From WHSW01 sp963705955 (GTDB taxonomy: Bacteria; Actinomycetota; Thermoleophilia; Solirubrobacterales; 70-9): a DNA stretch of 64,000 bases. The stretch's first letter is position 1. Each line of letters begins with the position of its first letter. The position numbers and the translations under genes are program-made. The notes under the pieces are model-generated. The model was given only the letters and a program-made list of their open reading frames with translations. It searched no databases and was not told the origin of the DNA. The stretch lies in contig CAVPLH010000001.1 of NCBI GenBank assembly GCA_963705955.1, forward strand, positions 1 to 64,000. Direction: 5' to 3'. Below, piece by piece: positions 25,312 to 34,697 of the stretch.

Positions 25312-27078
25312 CCCACCTGCGGCGCCAGACCGCAGACGGTCACCGGGCCGTGCGAGTCGATCTCCAGCTGCCAGGGCTGCGAGGCGGCGTCGGGCGGAAT
25401 CCGCAGCACGGTCGAGCCGCCGGGGGCGATCGTGCCCGCCTTGATCGGGAAGCTCTCGCTCGAGAAGCGCCGCAGGCTCATCGTCGCGCCCTGGCCGCGG
25501 GGGGTGCTCGCGACGACCCCGCCCGGCGGTAGCGCGACTACCGCGCTGCCCGATGCGCCGCCGGTCACCGCGACGCAGGGGCCGGTCGTCGTCGCGGTCG
25601 CGTCCGCGGGTTCGACCAGGGTCGGCGGCGAGCCGGCGACGGGCGGTGGCTTCGCAACCGGATCCGAGCTCAGGCCCATCGCCGCCGCGGCCAGCTTGTC
25701 GGCGTTCACCTGCGCCGGCTCGGGGGCGGCGCGCAACTCGGCCTCCGAGTCCGCCGGCGAGCCGACCGCGTCGACCGCCGGGAAGTAGAACAGCGCCTGG
25801 ACCCCGACGAAATCGGTCCCCCCGGTGTCGGCGGTGATCTGGAACTCGGGAGGCACATAGGGACGAGCGAGCTCGAACGCCCCGAGGTCGGCGAGGATCG
25901 TCTGCGAGGTCGTGCGAAGCCCCTTGTAGGCGTCCACGAGGCTGGAGAGGTTGCCCGCGACGGCAAGCGCGCTGACGACGAAGACCGCGACCAGCGGCGG
26001 GCCGCGAGACGCGCACTCCGCGCACCAGCTCGGCAGCGATCATCAGCACGAAGATCGCGCCCACGTACTGATAGCGGCCGGCGGTCGGCGCTCGGGCTTC
26101 GAAGTACGCGCTCGAGGCCGCCAGGAACCAGTACGCGAGCGCCGTCACGAGCACGATCCAGAGCCATCGCGACGGCCGCGGGCCGCGCAGCAGGCGCCAG
26201 ACGGCGAGCACCGCGGCCGCGACGAGCAGCGCCCTGCCCCAGTCGAACGTGGTCAGCGTGGAATCGTTGCGTGGGGCGGCGAGCCCGAACAGCGCCGAGA
26301 CGCTCGAGGCGAAGCCGTCGAGGATGTAGCTCGGGCTCGTCGCGATGTTCTTCAGCGACAGGTGGGTCTCGGCTTCGTGTCCCCAGCCCAGCCACCAGAG
26401 CCCGTAGAGGACCGCCGGCACGACGACGACGTAGGCGCGACGCCAGCGCCGCTCGTCCCAGGCGACACAGAGCGCCGCCCCGACGACGAACGGCAGCCCG
26501 ACGCTCGAGAAGGTCAGTGAGGCGACCAGCGCCAGGCAAGCGAGCACGTCGGCGGTGCGGTCGTCTCGCTCCAGCGCCAGCAGCGCCGCGAGCCCGAAGA
26601 GCAGCGACCCGAAGTAGCCGATCTGAAACGGGTAGAGCAGATCCTCGGCCCCGGCGCCGAAGAACAGCAACGGCAGGACGGCGGCGAGCGCCAGCCAGGC
26701 GCCGACCCGGCGACGGATCCAGACGAAGAGCAGCGCGACCCCCGCCAGGAAGGTAGCCGTCGCGACGACGCGGAAGGGCACCGCCGAGTCCATCCCGAAG
26801 GTGTGCAGCAGGGCCTCGTAGATCAGCACCGGCGCGATCGAGATGTGCTCGTTGTGCGGCGCCATCACCGCCTGCCAGCTGGGGTCGTAACGGAAGGTGA
26901 GGAAGTCCCAGTCGTCGAGGAAGAAGGTCAGCTGCGGCGCCATCGCGATCAGGACGAGCGCCGAGACCGCGACGGCTGCGGCGAACAGCAGCACCGCCGG
27001 ATGGCCGCGCGAGAGCCGCGCGGAGCCGCCCAGATCGTGCCCCTCGCCCCGCCCGGCGGTTGCCGCCTCGCTCGCCAC
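25308..27078 (-). pseudogene. GT-C-like membrane protein, second paralog, one extra base
   Basis: The frame from GTG 27078 contains QLTFFLDDWDFLTFRYDPSW, APHNEHISIAPVLIYEALLH and VWIRRRVGAWLALAAVLPLL. It breaks near 26003 after LVRGVRVSRP. Removing one C from the run restores PLVAVFVVSALAVAGNLSSL and the C-terminal domain down to VTVCGLAPQVG, giving 589 residues. Length and order of blocks match the neighbours on both sides. It sits in a tight three-gene run, so it is likely part of the same transcript. Whether the lesion is real or an assembly error cannot be decided here. Confidence 0.7.
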
Positions 27079-27085
27079 CGCGGGT

Positions 27086-27091
27086 AATCTA
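27086..27091 (-). promoter_or_regulatory. -10 element TAGATT before the second GT-C paralog
   Basis: Minus-strand TAGATT contains the stop codon of the first paralog and is followed by 7 bases and GTG 27078. Confidence 0.4.
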
Positions 27092-28819
27092 GCCACGGCG
27101 TAGCGCGCAGACCCGGAGCAGCGCCGGCCCCGAGACGGCCAGCGTCCACGGCTGAGTCGCGCGGTCGCTCGGAATCGGCAGCGCTCCGGACTCGCCCCCG
27201 GCGAGCTCGCCGACGGCGATCGGCTCGCCTTCGATCGAGTAGCGGTGCAGGCCGAGGTCGACGCCGGCACCGCGGAGGTTCTCGATCCACGCGCCCCCGG
27301 GCGGCAGCTGGACCAGCGACAGCCCGGAGGCCGGATCGGGCGAGACCTCGACGCAGCCGGCGCCCGCGCCGCCGGTCGCTCGGCCCGCGATCACCTCTGG
27401 CGCCGGGCCGGCCGGAGCCGGCCCGCCGGCGGCGGTGAGCGAGATTCCGAGCGCGTTGACCAGGACCCTGTCAGCCGCCCCGCGTGCCTGCTCGGGTGCG
27501 TCGACGAGCTGCTCGGACGAGTAGGCGGGCGAGCCGAACGCGTCGACGGCGGAGAGGTACGAACCGGCATCGATCGCGTCGCCGGTGTCGGAGTTCTCCG
27601 GATCGAGCACGAGGTCGGGGGCGACCCGGTCACGCGAGATCTCGAGACCGGCGAGCTCACCGCGCTCGCGCACGCCCTGGAGCTCCTGGGTGGTGGCTCC
27701 GTCGTTGAGCGCGGCGGCATTGCTCACCGTCGCCGCCACGGAGACGAGCAGCACTCCGGCGGTCGCGAAGCGCGAGAGGCGGATGCCGCGAGCCGCCTCG
27801 GCCGCCACGAACAACAAGAAGACCGCGCCCATGTACTGATAGCGGCCGTTGGACGGATCCCGAAGCACGTCCGCGTTGAGCGCCGCGAGGGCCCACAGCG
27901 AGGCGGCGATCGCGATCACGACCGCCAGCTCCCTGGAGACGCGGCGAGCGGATGCGATCCGGAACCCGAGCAGCGCCAGGGCGACGACGAGAAGCGGGCG
28001 GCCCCAGACGAGCGGGGTGAGGCCGGTGTCGTTTCGCGGCGTCGCGAGGCCGAGCAGCGAGGAGAGGCTCGAAGCGAGGCCGTCGAAGACATAGGTGGGC
28101 AGCGTCATCAGGTGCTCGATCGAGAACGAGTTGTCGGCCCGATGACCCCAGCCGAGCCACCAGACGGCGTACAGGGCGGCGGGGACCAGGACCACGAAGG
28201 CGCGGCGCCTGCGGTCGGCGTCCCATCCGACCGCGACCGCCGCGCCGACGATGAACGGGAGGCCGAGGCTCGAGAACGCAAGCGACGCGACCAGCAACGC
28301 GCAGGCGGCGCGGTCGCCGGTCTTGTCGTTGCGCTCCAGGCACAGCAGCGCGCCGATGCCGCAGCTCATCGAGCCGCTGAAGGCGAGCTGGAAGGGGAAC
28401 AGCAGATCGATCCACGAGGCCCCGAAGAAGAGCAGCGGCAGGGCGGCGGCGAGCGCCAGCCAGGCGCCGACCCGGCGACGGATCCAGACGAAGACCAAGG
28501 CGATGCTGAGCACGTACATGAGCGTCGACACCACCTGGAACGGGCGCTGCGAATCCATCCCGAAAGCCGCGAGCAGGAGCTTGTAGATCGCGATCGGAAG
28601 CACCGCGATGTGCTCGTTGTGCGGGTCGAGGAGCACGTCGGCGCCGAACCCCCGCCGGTGGAGCAGGAAGTCCCATTCGTCGAGGAAGAAGGTCAGGTCA
28701 CGGCTGAGGCTGAGCAGAACCGCGATCGAGACCAGCCCGGCGCCCGCCGCGAGGACGAGCGGCAGCCTGGGGTCGCGGAGCCTCGCCGGCATCGCCGTCA
28801 ACTGCGACCGCATCGCCAC
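27089..28819 (-). CDS. GT-C-like membrane protein, first of three tandem paralogs
   Basis: A 576-residue protein from GTG 28819. The loop DLTFFLDEWDFLLHRRGFGA and DPHNEHIAVLPIAIYKLLLA correspond to the acidic and Asn-Glu-His blocks of the other copies. VWIRRRVGAWLALAAALPLL and YAVWWLGWGH are also shared. The C-terminal soluble domain contains GSYLSAVDAFGSPAYSSEQL. Three independent, diverged copies with the same architecture suggest gene duplication for different sugars or linkages. It is the promoter-proximal member of the run. An alternative view, that these are polymerase or flippase-like proteins, cannot be excluded. Confidence 0.7.
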   Translation of the reverse strand: MAMRSQLTAMPARLRDPRLPLVLAAGAGLVSIAVLLSLSRDLTFFLDEWDFLLHRRGFGADVLLDPHNEHIAVLPIAIYKLLLAAFGMDSQRPFQVVSTLMYVLSIALVFVWIRRRVGAWLALAAALPLLFFGASWIDLLFPFQLAFSGSMSCGIGALLCLERNDKTGDRAACALLVASLAFSSLGLPFIVGAAVAVGWDADRRRRAFVVLVPAALYAVWWLGWGHRADNSFSIEHLMTLPTYVFDGLASSLSSLLGLATPRNDTGLTPLVWGRPLLVVALALLGFRIASARRVSRELAVVIAIAASLWALAALNADVLRDPSNGRYQYMGAVFLLFVAAEAARGIRLSRFATAGVLLVSVAATVSNAAALNDGATTQELQGVRERGELAGLEISRDRVAPDLVLDPENSDTGDAIDAGSYLSAVDAFGSPAYSSEQLVDAPEQARGAADRVLVNALGISLTAAGGPAPAGPAPEVIAGRATGGAGAGCVEVSPDPASGLSLVQLPPGGAWIENLRGAGVDLGLHRYSIEGEPIAVGELAGGESGALPIPSDRATQPWTLAVSGPALLRVCALRRG

Positions 28820-28923
28820 GCCACGGCGCGTACCCTAATGCGCGTTCTCGGGGCGATGGCCAAGCGGCTTCAGGCAACGGGCCCGAGAGCGCCGGCCCCG
28901 GGCGGCGAATCAGCTTCGGAGCG

Positions 28924-29890
28924 CTACCACCAGATCGTCGAGTCGACCCCGACGAGCTCGTCGACAGGGGTCGTGTAGACGCCCGAGGAGAGGTACTTCC
29001 AGCCGTCGTCCGGGACCAGGAAGACGATGTTCCCGTCGTCGAGCTCGGCGGCGATCCGGACGCAGATCGCGGCGATCGCCCCGGCCGAGACGCCGGCGAA
29101 CAGCCCCTCTTCGTGCAGCAGGCGCTGGGTCCAGACGATCGCGTCGCGGTTCGAGACCATGATCTTGCGGTCGAGCACGCGAGAGATCGATGATCGGCGG
29201 GATGAAGCCGTCCTCGAGCGAGCGCAGTCCCATCACCAGCTCGCCCTGCATCGGCTCGGCGGCGACCACCTTGGTCTCCGGGTCGTACTCCTTCAGTCTC
29301 CGGCCGACCCCCATCAGGGTCCCCCCCGTCCCGAGGCCGGCGACGAACGCCGCGACGTCGTCCAGCTCCTCGAGGATCTCGACCGCGGTGCCGTTGTAGT
29401 GGGCGCCCGGGTTGGCCTCGTTGCCGTACTGGTAGGGCATGTAGTACGAGCCGTCGGCGCCTGCCATCTCGAGCGCCAGCTCGACCGCGCCGTTCGAGCC
29501 CCTTGCCCCCTCGGAGTAGACGATCTCGGCGCCGAACATCCGCAGCAGCTGGGTGCGCTCCTCGGTGACGTTGTCGGGCATCACGGCCTTGAACGGATAG
29601 CCCTTGCGGCGGCAGATCATCGCCAGCGCGATCCCGGTGTTGCCGGAGGTCGGCTCGAGCACCGTCTGGCCGGGATCGATCGCGCCCTCGGCCTCGGCCG
29701 CGTCGATCATCGCCTTCGCGACCCTGTCCTTCACCGACCCGGTCGGGTTGCGTCCCTCGAGCTTCGCGAAGATGCGCACCCCCGGCTTCGGCGAGAGCCG
29801 CGGCAACTCGACCAGAGGCGTGTTGCCGACCGCCTCCACGAGGTTGCCGTAGCGGCCGCCGCAGGGGCGGTTGAGCGTCGGCTCCAGCAT
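28924..29890 (-). pseudogene. cysM: Cysteine synthase CysM (CysO-dependent type), one extra base
   Basis: The frame from ATG 29890 reads NLVEAVGNTPLVELPRL, then KLEGRNPTGSVKDRVAK with the PLP lysine, EPTSGNTGIALAM, MPYQYGNEANPGAHYNGT and VAGLGTGGTLMGVGRRL. It breaks near 29181 after GFIPPIIDLS. Dropping one base continues LDRKIMVSNRDAIVWTQRLL, EEGLFAGVSAGAIAAI and DDGWKYLSSGVYTTPVDELV, giving 321 residues. The EGRNPTGS loop, the YQYGN motif and the long C-terminal tail (ending STIWW) resemble mycobacterial CysM, which uses O-phosphoserine and CysO thiocarboxylate. A 15-bp promoter motif is shared with the MoeZ-like gene. Confidence 0.8.
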
Positions 29891-29892
29891 CG

Positions 29893-29907
29893 CTTTAGAA
29901 AGTGTAG
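29893..29907 (-). promoter_or_regulatory. cysM promoter: TACACT -10 within a shared sulfur-gene motif
   Basis: Plus-strand CTTTAGAAAGTGTAG matches 14 of 15 bases of 58691-58705. Read on the minus strand it contains TACACT, 10 bases before ATG 29890. The conserved bases outside the hexamer suggest a regulator site overlapping the -10. Confidence 0.5.
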
Positions 29908-30011
29908 TGAGGCGCGGATGCCGACACGCTGGCGCGCCGGCCATCGTAGGTATATCTTCTCCCAGCGGGTCCGGGGAGATCCAGCGCAAAACGAACGCAG
30001 AAGAGGACGTG

Positions 30012-30857
30012 ATGAGAGGAACTCGCTTTTGGCTTTCGGTCGGCTTGCTGACCCTGTTCGCGATCGGCACGATCGCCGCCGGATGCGGCAGCAGTGACGA
30101 CAGCAGCAGTACCTCGACCACCACGTCCGCCTCCGGGGGTGGCGGCAGCGATCTCGGTCTGATCGAGGACGGCACGCTGACGGTCGGCTCGGACATCCCC
30201 TATCCCCCGTTCGAGCAGGGATCGCCGCCCGACTACACGGGGTTCGACATCGATCTCGTCGACGCGATCGCACAGAAGCTCGGCGTGACGCCGAAGATCG
30301 TCGACACGTCGTTCGGGACGATCTTCTCCGACCAGCAGGCGGGCAAGTTCGACATGGTCGCCTCATCGACGACGATCACGCCCGCGCGGTCGAAGAAGGT
30401 GACCTTCTCCGACCCGTACTTCGACGCCGACCAGTCGCTGATGGTGCAGAAGGGCAGCGACCTGACGAACGTCGACCAGATCACGTCGGACACGGCGATC
30501 GCGGTCCAGCAGGGCACCACGGGCCAGGACTACGCGGAGACGAAGACCGACGGCCAGGTCCAGTCCTTCGCCGAGATCGGGACCGCCTTCAACGCGGTCC
30601 AGGCCGGCCAGGTCGACGCGGTGATCAACGACTTCGCGGTCTCGGCCTACGCGCTGAAGAAGTACCCGGAGCTCGACGTCGTGCAGACGATCCCGACCGG
30701 CGAGCAGTACGGGTTCCCGATGCAGAAGACGAACACCGCGCTGATCGACGCCGTCAACGGCGCGCTCAAGGACCTGATCGCCGACGGCACTTACCAGAAG
30801 ATCTTCGAGGACTGGTTCACGAACCCGCCGCCGAAGGAGTTCCAGCCCTCCAGTTGA
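30012..30857 (+). CDS. Amino-acid ABC transporter substrate-binding lipoprotein (family 3)
   Basis: A 281-residue protein from ATG 30012, which has the ribosome site AGAGG upstream. The signal peptide ends in the lipobox TIAAGC (Cys about residue 24), followed by a Ser/Thr/Gly linker. The binding domain has TLTVGSDIPYPPFEQG, FDIDLVDAIAQKLGV, FDMVASSTTITPARSKKVTF and AIAVQQGTTGQDYAE, matching family 3 receptors for polar amino acids. It should sit on the outer face of the membrane and feed the permease 95 bp downstream. A hairpin in that gap may keep receptor mRNA levels above those of the permease. Confidence 0.92.
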   Translation: MRGTRFWLSVGLLTLFAIGTIAAGCGSSDDSSSTSTTTSASGGGGSDLGLIEDGTLTVGSDIPYPPFEQGSPPDYTGFDIDLVDAIAQKLGVTPKIVDTSFGTIFSDQQAGKFDMVASSTTITPARSKKVTFSDPYFDADQSLMVQKGSDLTNVDQITSDTAIAVQQGTTGQDYAETKTDGQVQSFAEIGTAFNAVQAGQVDAVINDFAVSAYALKKYPELDVVQTIPTGEQYGFPMQKTNTALIDAVNGALKDLIADGTYQKIFEDWFTNPPPKEFQPSS

Positions 30858-30890
30858 CGATTTGAGGAAGGTCGGGTAGGAGTTGACAGA

Positions 30891-30912
30891 AGGGGCGCCT
30901 GTTGGCGCCCCT
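30891..30912 (+). terminator. Intra-operon hairpin after the binding-protein gene
   Basis: AGGGGCGCC pairs perfectly with GGCGCCCCT around the loop TGTT, followed by CGTCGTTT. It is a partial terminator or mRNA-stabilising stem between receptor and permease genes. Confidence 0.65.
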
Positions 30913-30952
30913 CGTCGTTTAGCCTCGCAGCGCCGAACCGGGAAGGAACGAG

Positions 30953-31759
30953 ATGAGCCAGTTCATCGACCAGTTCTTCGACGTGCACTTCATGTCGCAG
31001 CATTTCGACCAGGTGCTGGCGGGCTTCGGCACCACGATGCTGCTCTGGGTTGTGAGCGGCGTGCTCGCCCTGATCTGGGGCCTCGTACTCGCGGTGCTCC
31101 GCCAGGTGCCGGGTCGCGCCGGCGCGTTCGTTCGCATTCCGACGATCGCCTACATCGACGCCTTCCGGGGCATTCCCCTGCTGATGGTCGTGGTGCTGAT
31201 CTACGGCGGCTTCGGGGCGCTCTCGTCGGGCAACGCGACGCCCGGACCGATCCCCGAGTCGATCGCGGTGCCGACCTGGTTCGGCAAGCCATCGGCCTTC
31301 TGGTACGGGACGATGGCGCTGGTGATCACCTACGGCGCCTACATGGCGGAGGTCTACCGGGCGGGGATCGAGGCGGTGCCCAAGGGGCAGACCGAGGCGG
31401 CGCGGTCGCTCGGGATGAGCCACGGTCAGACGATGCGGTTCGTGATCGTCCCGCAGGCGATCCGGAAAGTGATCCCGCCGCTTCTCAACGATCTGATCGC
31501 GCTGATGAAGGACACCTCGCTGGTCAGCTTCATCTCGCTGAGCGAGGTTCTGCTGGTCGGGTTCGACCTGCAGTCGAAGACGTTCAACAGCTCGGCGCTC
31601 ACCCTCGGAGCGATCTTCTTCCTGATCGTGACGATCCCGCTGGCGCGCGTCGTCGACTGGCTGATCGCCCGCGACCAGCGCAAGACGTCGCGCGGCGGCC
31701 GGCCGGCGCCGACCACTGAGCCGGTGGCCGCGGGCACGGGCCTGGGCGGGCCGACGTGA
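30953..31759 (+). CDS. Polar amino-acid ABC transporter permease (HisM/GlnP type)
   Basis: A 268-residue inner-membrane permease with about five helices. The N-terminus contains HFDQVLAGFGTTMLLWVVSG, as in the His/Glu/Gln permease family. YIDAFRGIPLLMVVVLIYGG and the EAA loop YRAGIEAVPKGQTEAARSLG followed by VIVPQAIRKVIPPLLNDLIA contact the ATPase. ATG 30953 has AAGGAACGAG upstream as a ribosome site. The stop overlaps the ATPase start as GTGA. The ligand is probably a polar amino acid such as glutamine or glutamate, inferred from family only. Confidence 0.92.
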   Translation: MSQFIDQFFDVHFMSQHFDQVLAGFGTTMLLWVVSGVLALIWGLVLAVLRQVPGRAGAFVRIPTIAYIDAFRGIPLLMVVVLIYGGFGALSSGNATPGPIPESIAVPTWFGKPSAFWYGTMALVITYGAYMAEVYRAGIEAVPKGQTEAARSLGMSHGQTMRFVIVPQAIRKVIPPLLNDLIALMKDTSLVSFISLSEVLLVGFDLQSKTFNSSALTLGAIFFLIVTIPLARVVDWLIARDQRKTSRGGRPAPTTEPVAAGTGLGGPT

Positions 31760-32548
31760 GCGACTCGACCGCGCCCAGCCGGGCGGAGATGCCGGCCGCC
31801 GATGCGGCCGGTCCGACCCTGGCGTTGGAGGGCGTCTGCAAGCGATTCGGCAAGCTCGAGGTTCTGCGCGGCGTAGACCTCGAGATCGCGAAGGGCGAGG
31901 TGGTCTGCGTGCTCGGGCCGAGCGGCTCCGGGAAGTCGACGCTGCTGCGCTGCATCAACCTGCTCGAACCGCCCGAAGAGGGACGGATCATGCTCGAGGG
32001 AAAGGAGATCACGGGAACCGCCGGCGAGGGGCTCGACTTCGTCCGTCGCCGGGTCGGGATCGTCTTCCAGCAGTTCAACCTGTTCCCGCACAAGTGCGCG
32101 CTCGAGAACGTCTCGATCGCCCAGGAGAAGGTGCTCGACCGCCGGGGCTCGGAGGCGAACGAGAAGGCCAAGGCGCTGCTCGAGCGGGTCGGGCTCGCCG
32201 ACAAGCTCGAGGAATACCCCGACCGGCTCTCGGGCGGCCAGCAGCAGCGGGTCGCGATCGCGCGCGCCCTGGCGATGGACCCGCACGTGATGCTGTTCGA
32301 CGAGGTGACCAGCGCGCTCGACCCCGAGCTGGTCAAGGAGGTGCTCGACGTGATGCGCGAGCTGGCCGACGAGGGGATGACGATGATCGTCGTCACCCAC
32401 GAGATCGGCTTCGCCCGCGAGGTCGGGAGCCAGGGTCGTGTTCATGGACGGCGGCGTGGTCGTCGAGGAGGGACCGCCGGCCGAGGTGCTCGGGAACCCG
32501 AAGCAGGAGCGGACCAAGCAATTCCTCGGGCTGGTCCTCGAGCATTAG
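31756..32548 (+). pseudogene. Amino-acid ABC transporter ATPase (GlnQ type), one extra C
   Basis: The frame from GTG 31756 has LALEGVCKRFGKLEVLRGVD, Walker A LGPSGSGKSTLLRC, the Q-loop VFQQFNLFPH, the signature LSGGQQQRVAIARALAMDP, Walker B VMLFDEVTSALDPEL and the switch VVTHEIGFA. It shifts after FAREVGS. Removing one C near 32431 restores RVVFMDGGVVVEEGPPAEVL and ends QFLGLVLEH at TAG 32548, the normal 263-residue length. Without correction the frame ends at 32595 with an unrelated tail. All catalytic motifs precede the lesion, so even the shifted product might bind ATP. Confidence 0.88.
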
Positions 32549-32612
32549 CGTCGGTACGCTGCGACCGGGCAGCAGGAAGGCCCGATCGAGAGTGATGGAG
32601 GTTTAGCGACCC

Positions 32613-33707
32613 GTGTGGGGCTCAGCCGAGGCCACCGACCCGCAGAACGGAGGCTCGTCGCTCGTCAACGCGGCCGAGATCGTGCTCCACGCCCTGTCCG
32701 CCGCGGGCGTCCGCGACGTGGTCGAGGTCGGCGCCGCCGACGGCGATCTGACCGAGGTCCTGCTCGACCGGGCGATGGAGCGGGGCGGGAAGGTGACGGC
32801 GATCGATCCGGCCCCCAGCGACCGCCTCGTCGAGCTCGCCGCGAGGCGCCCCGAGCTCGAGCTGATCCCGCGAACGAGCCTCGAGGCGCTACCCGGGCAG
32901 CCGACCGCCGACGCGGTGATTCTCGACGGCGATCACAACTACTTCACGGTCAGCGAGGAGCTGCGGCTGCTCGCCGCAGCGGCTACCGACACGGCGCTGC
33001 CGTTGATCGTCCTGCACGACATCGGCTGGCCCCACGCCCGCCGCGACACCTACTACGAGCCCGACCGGATACCCGAGCCTCTACGCCAGCCGTTCGTCCG
33101 CGACGCGACGCTCGACCCCTCGGAGACGGGGATCGCCGAAGGCGGACTCCCGTTCGGGTGTGCCGCAGAACGCGAGGGCGGTCCGCGGAACGGGGTCCTG
33201 ACCGCGCTCGAGGACTTCCTCGCGACCCGCGAGGATCTGCGGTTCGCGAGCGTCCCCGTGTTCTGGGGAATCGGCTTCGTCTGGCCGCAAACGGCGACGT
33301 TCTCGGCGACGCTCGCCGAGGCGCTCGCCCCCTACGCCGAGAGCCCGCTGCTCGAGCGGCTCGAGGCTCACCGGGTCGCCCACCTGGTCGAGCTCTGCGA
33401 GGTCGAGAGGCGGCTCAGCGACCTGCACGGGGTCGAGCGCCACAACGCGATGATCCTTCACGAGCAGAGACTGCTGCTGGCGCGGATGGTCGGATCGAGC
33501 GCCTTCGGGCTCGCCGAGCGCCTTTCGCGACTGCGCCAGCGAGGTGAGCCGATGTTCTCCCGGGAGCGGGTCGAAGAGGTGCTGGAGCTGGATCAGCGGA
33601 TCGCGGTCGATCCCCCCGGCGGGCGGGAGGACAACGGCGAGGCCGCTAACGGCGGCGCTTCAGGAGGCGGCCCAGCCGCCGAGCGGGCGCAGTCAGACGC
33701 CAGCTAG
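32613..33707 (+). CDS. SAM-dependent methyltransferase (class I, Methyltransf_24-like)
   Basis: A 364-residue protein. DVVEVGAADGDLTEVLLDRA and GGKVTAIDPAPSDRLVELAA form the SAM-binding start. ADAVILDGDHNYFTVSEELR and LPLIVLHDIGWPHARRDTYY are typical of methyltransferases in glycan loci that act on sugars or on amino-sugar groups. The C-terminal 100 residues are helical and charged. Its 3' end overlaps the opposite glycosyltransferase-like gene by 62 bp. The acceptor is unknown. Confidence 0.8.
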   Translation: MWGSAEATDPQNGGSSLVNAAEIVLHALSAAGVRDVVEVGAADGDLTEVLLDRAMERGGKVTAIDPAPSDRLVELAARRPELELIPRTSLEALPGQPTADAVILDGDHNYFTVSEELRLLAAAATDTALPLIVLHDIGWPHARRDTYYEPDRIPEPLRQPFVRDATLDPSETGIAEGGLPFGCAAEREGGPRNGVLTALEDFLATREDLRFASVPVFWGIGFVWPQTATFSATLAEALAPYAESPLLERLEAHRVAHLVELCEVERRLSDLHGVERHNAMILHEQRLLLARMVGSSAFGLAERLSRLRQRGEPMFSRERVEEVLELDQRIAVDPPGGREDNGEAANGGASGGGPAAERAQSDAS

Positions 33708-34569
33708 AGCTGCTCCGCATCGTTTCGGCCTCGGCCTCGAGGTCGCGGATGCGGTTCAGGTCGGCGAGCGCCTTGGCGTCGCTGAGGTGCTCGAGCGCCC
33801 GCATCCGCAGGCGCGCCGCCGCCGCCTCGGCCTCGGCCTGGCGAGCGCGGGCCTTCCAATCGAGCCCGTTCGCCCCCTCGTCGGGGAATCGGCCCTCCCA
33901 CTTCTCGGCGACCGCGATGTGGGCGCGGACCCACTCCTCGGCGTTGCCGAGCAACTGCAGCGAGTGGTGGTGGATGACCCGGAGGTTCTCGGTGATCACC
34001 TTGCGGCCGGCCGCCCGCGCCTGGAGGCAGAAGTCGAAGTCATAGCCATGCAACATGCTGCCCAGCGACTCGTCGAAGCGCAGCTCCTGGATCGCCCAGG
34101 GCGAGAGGCCGATCACGAAGCCGTCGATCGTGTCGACCTCGCCGGTGCGCGCGAAGTCGGGCATCGTCGTCATGTCCCAGGACATCGCGGGGATCTCGCC
34201 GCCCCCGAACTCCTCGTAACGATGCGTGAAGGAACCCCAGGTCGGTGAGCCCTCCCACCACGCGATGCTGCGCACACCCACGGCCCCGGCGCAGCCGACG
34301 AGCGCGACCTCGGGGTCCTCGAGCGCCTTGCGGAGCGTCGCGCAGAACCGATCGTCGACGATCTCGGAGTCCTGGTGCAACAGCACGAGCGCCTCGACGT
34401 CCTCGAGCTTCGCGACCCGATCGAGGAGCAGGTTGTAGTTGCGGAAGATCGAGCCGTTGCTCGCCTGGGCGATCACCAGTGAGTCGGGCTCGCGCGAGAA
34501 CTCGATCCCGGGCTTCGCGTACTTCTCCCAGATCTCCTGGTCGGTAATCGGGCATCCGAAGACGATCAT
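33646..34569 (-). CDS. Glycosyltransferase-like protein (GT-A fold)
   Basis: A 307-residue protein from ATG 34569. MIVFGCPITDQEIWEKYAKP and SNGSIFRNYNLLLDRVAKLE are followed by EALVLLHQDSEIVDDRFCAT, a region where the acidic metal-binding motif of GT-A enzymes would lie. GFVIGLSPWAIQELRFDESL and LHGYDFDFCLQARAAGRKVI resemble the acceptor side of GT2 rhamnosyl or galactosyl transferases. The C-terminus is a short coiled coil ending in basic residues. The longer frame to 35244 is a shadow of the opposite gene. Confidence 0.78.
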   Translation of the reverse strand: MIVFGCPITDQEIWEKYAKPGIEFSREPDSLVIAQASNGSIFRNYNLLLDRVAKLEDVEALVLLHQDSEIVDDRFCATLRKALEDPEVALVGCAGAVGVRSIAWWEGSPTWGSFTHRYEEFGGGEIPAMSWDMTTMPDFARTGEVDTIDGFVIGLSPWAIQELRFDESLGSMLHGYDFDFCLQARAAGRKVITENLRVIHHHSLQLLGNAEEWVRAHIAVAEKWEGRFPDEGANGLDWKARARQAEAEAAAARLRMRALEHLSDAKALADLNRIRDLEAEAETMRSSSSWRLTAPARRLGRLLKRRR

Positions 34570-34642
34570 CGCGGCGCGGAAGATACAGTCAGCGCCGCCG
34601 ACCGGTGCGGCGCGCCCGGCTCGCGGTGCGCGAGATTCTTGC

Positions 34643-34660
34643 CGGATAGCGGGACAAACC
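34643..34660. repeat. 18-bp element shared with 57020-57037
   Basis: CGGATAGCGGGACAAACC here and CGGATAGCGAGACAAACC at 57020 differ by one base. This copy lies in the divergent gap between two glycosyltransferase genes. At 57 kb the element is one arm of a hairpin. Confidence 0.4.
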
Positions 34661-34685
34661 TCGAACGGGCCGGACGAGGCTCGTC

Positions 34686-34691
34686 TAGCCT
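34686..34691 (+). promoter_or_regulatory. -10 element TAGCCT before GTG 34698
   Basis: TAGCCT and a 6-base spacer precede GTG 34698; no Shine-Dalgarno is present. Confidence 0.45.
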
Positions 34692-34697
34692 CACCGC

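Noticed and set aside
28848..28924. tRNA-like stretch (GGGGCGATGGCCAAGCGG ... CCACCA)
   Set aside because: A D-arm-like segment is present, but no consistent anticodon stem or T-loop (GGTTCGAATCC type) can be paired, and the CCACCA is the complement of the cysM C-terminal codons.
30883..30888. TTGACA as a -35 element for the permease gene
   Set aside because: No TANNNT lies 16-18 bases downstream. That position falls inside the GC hairpin, and the next match is about 30 bases away.
32401..32548. Programmed frameshift in the GlnQ-type ATPase
   Set aside because: No slippery heptamer, downstream pseudoknot or internal Shine-Dalgarno is visible, and the same +1 lesion type recurs in unrelated genes, which favours a general cause.
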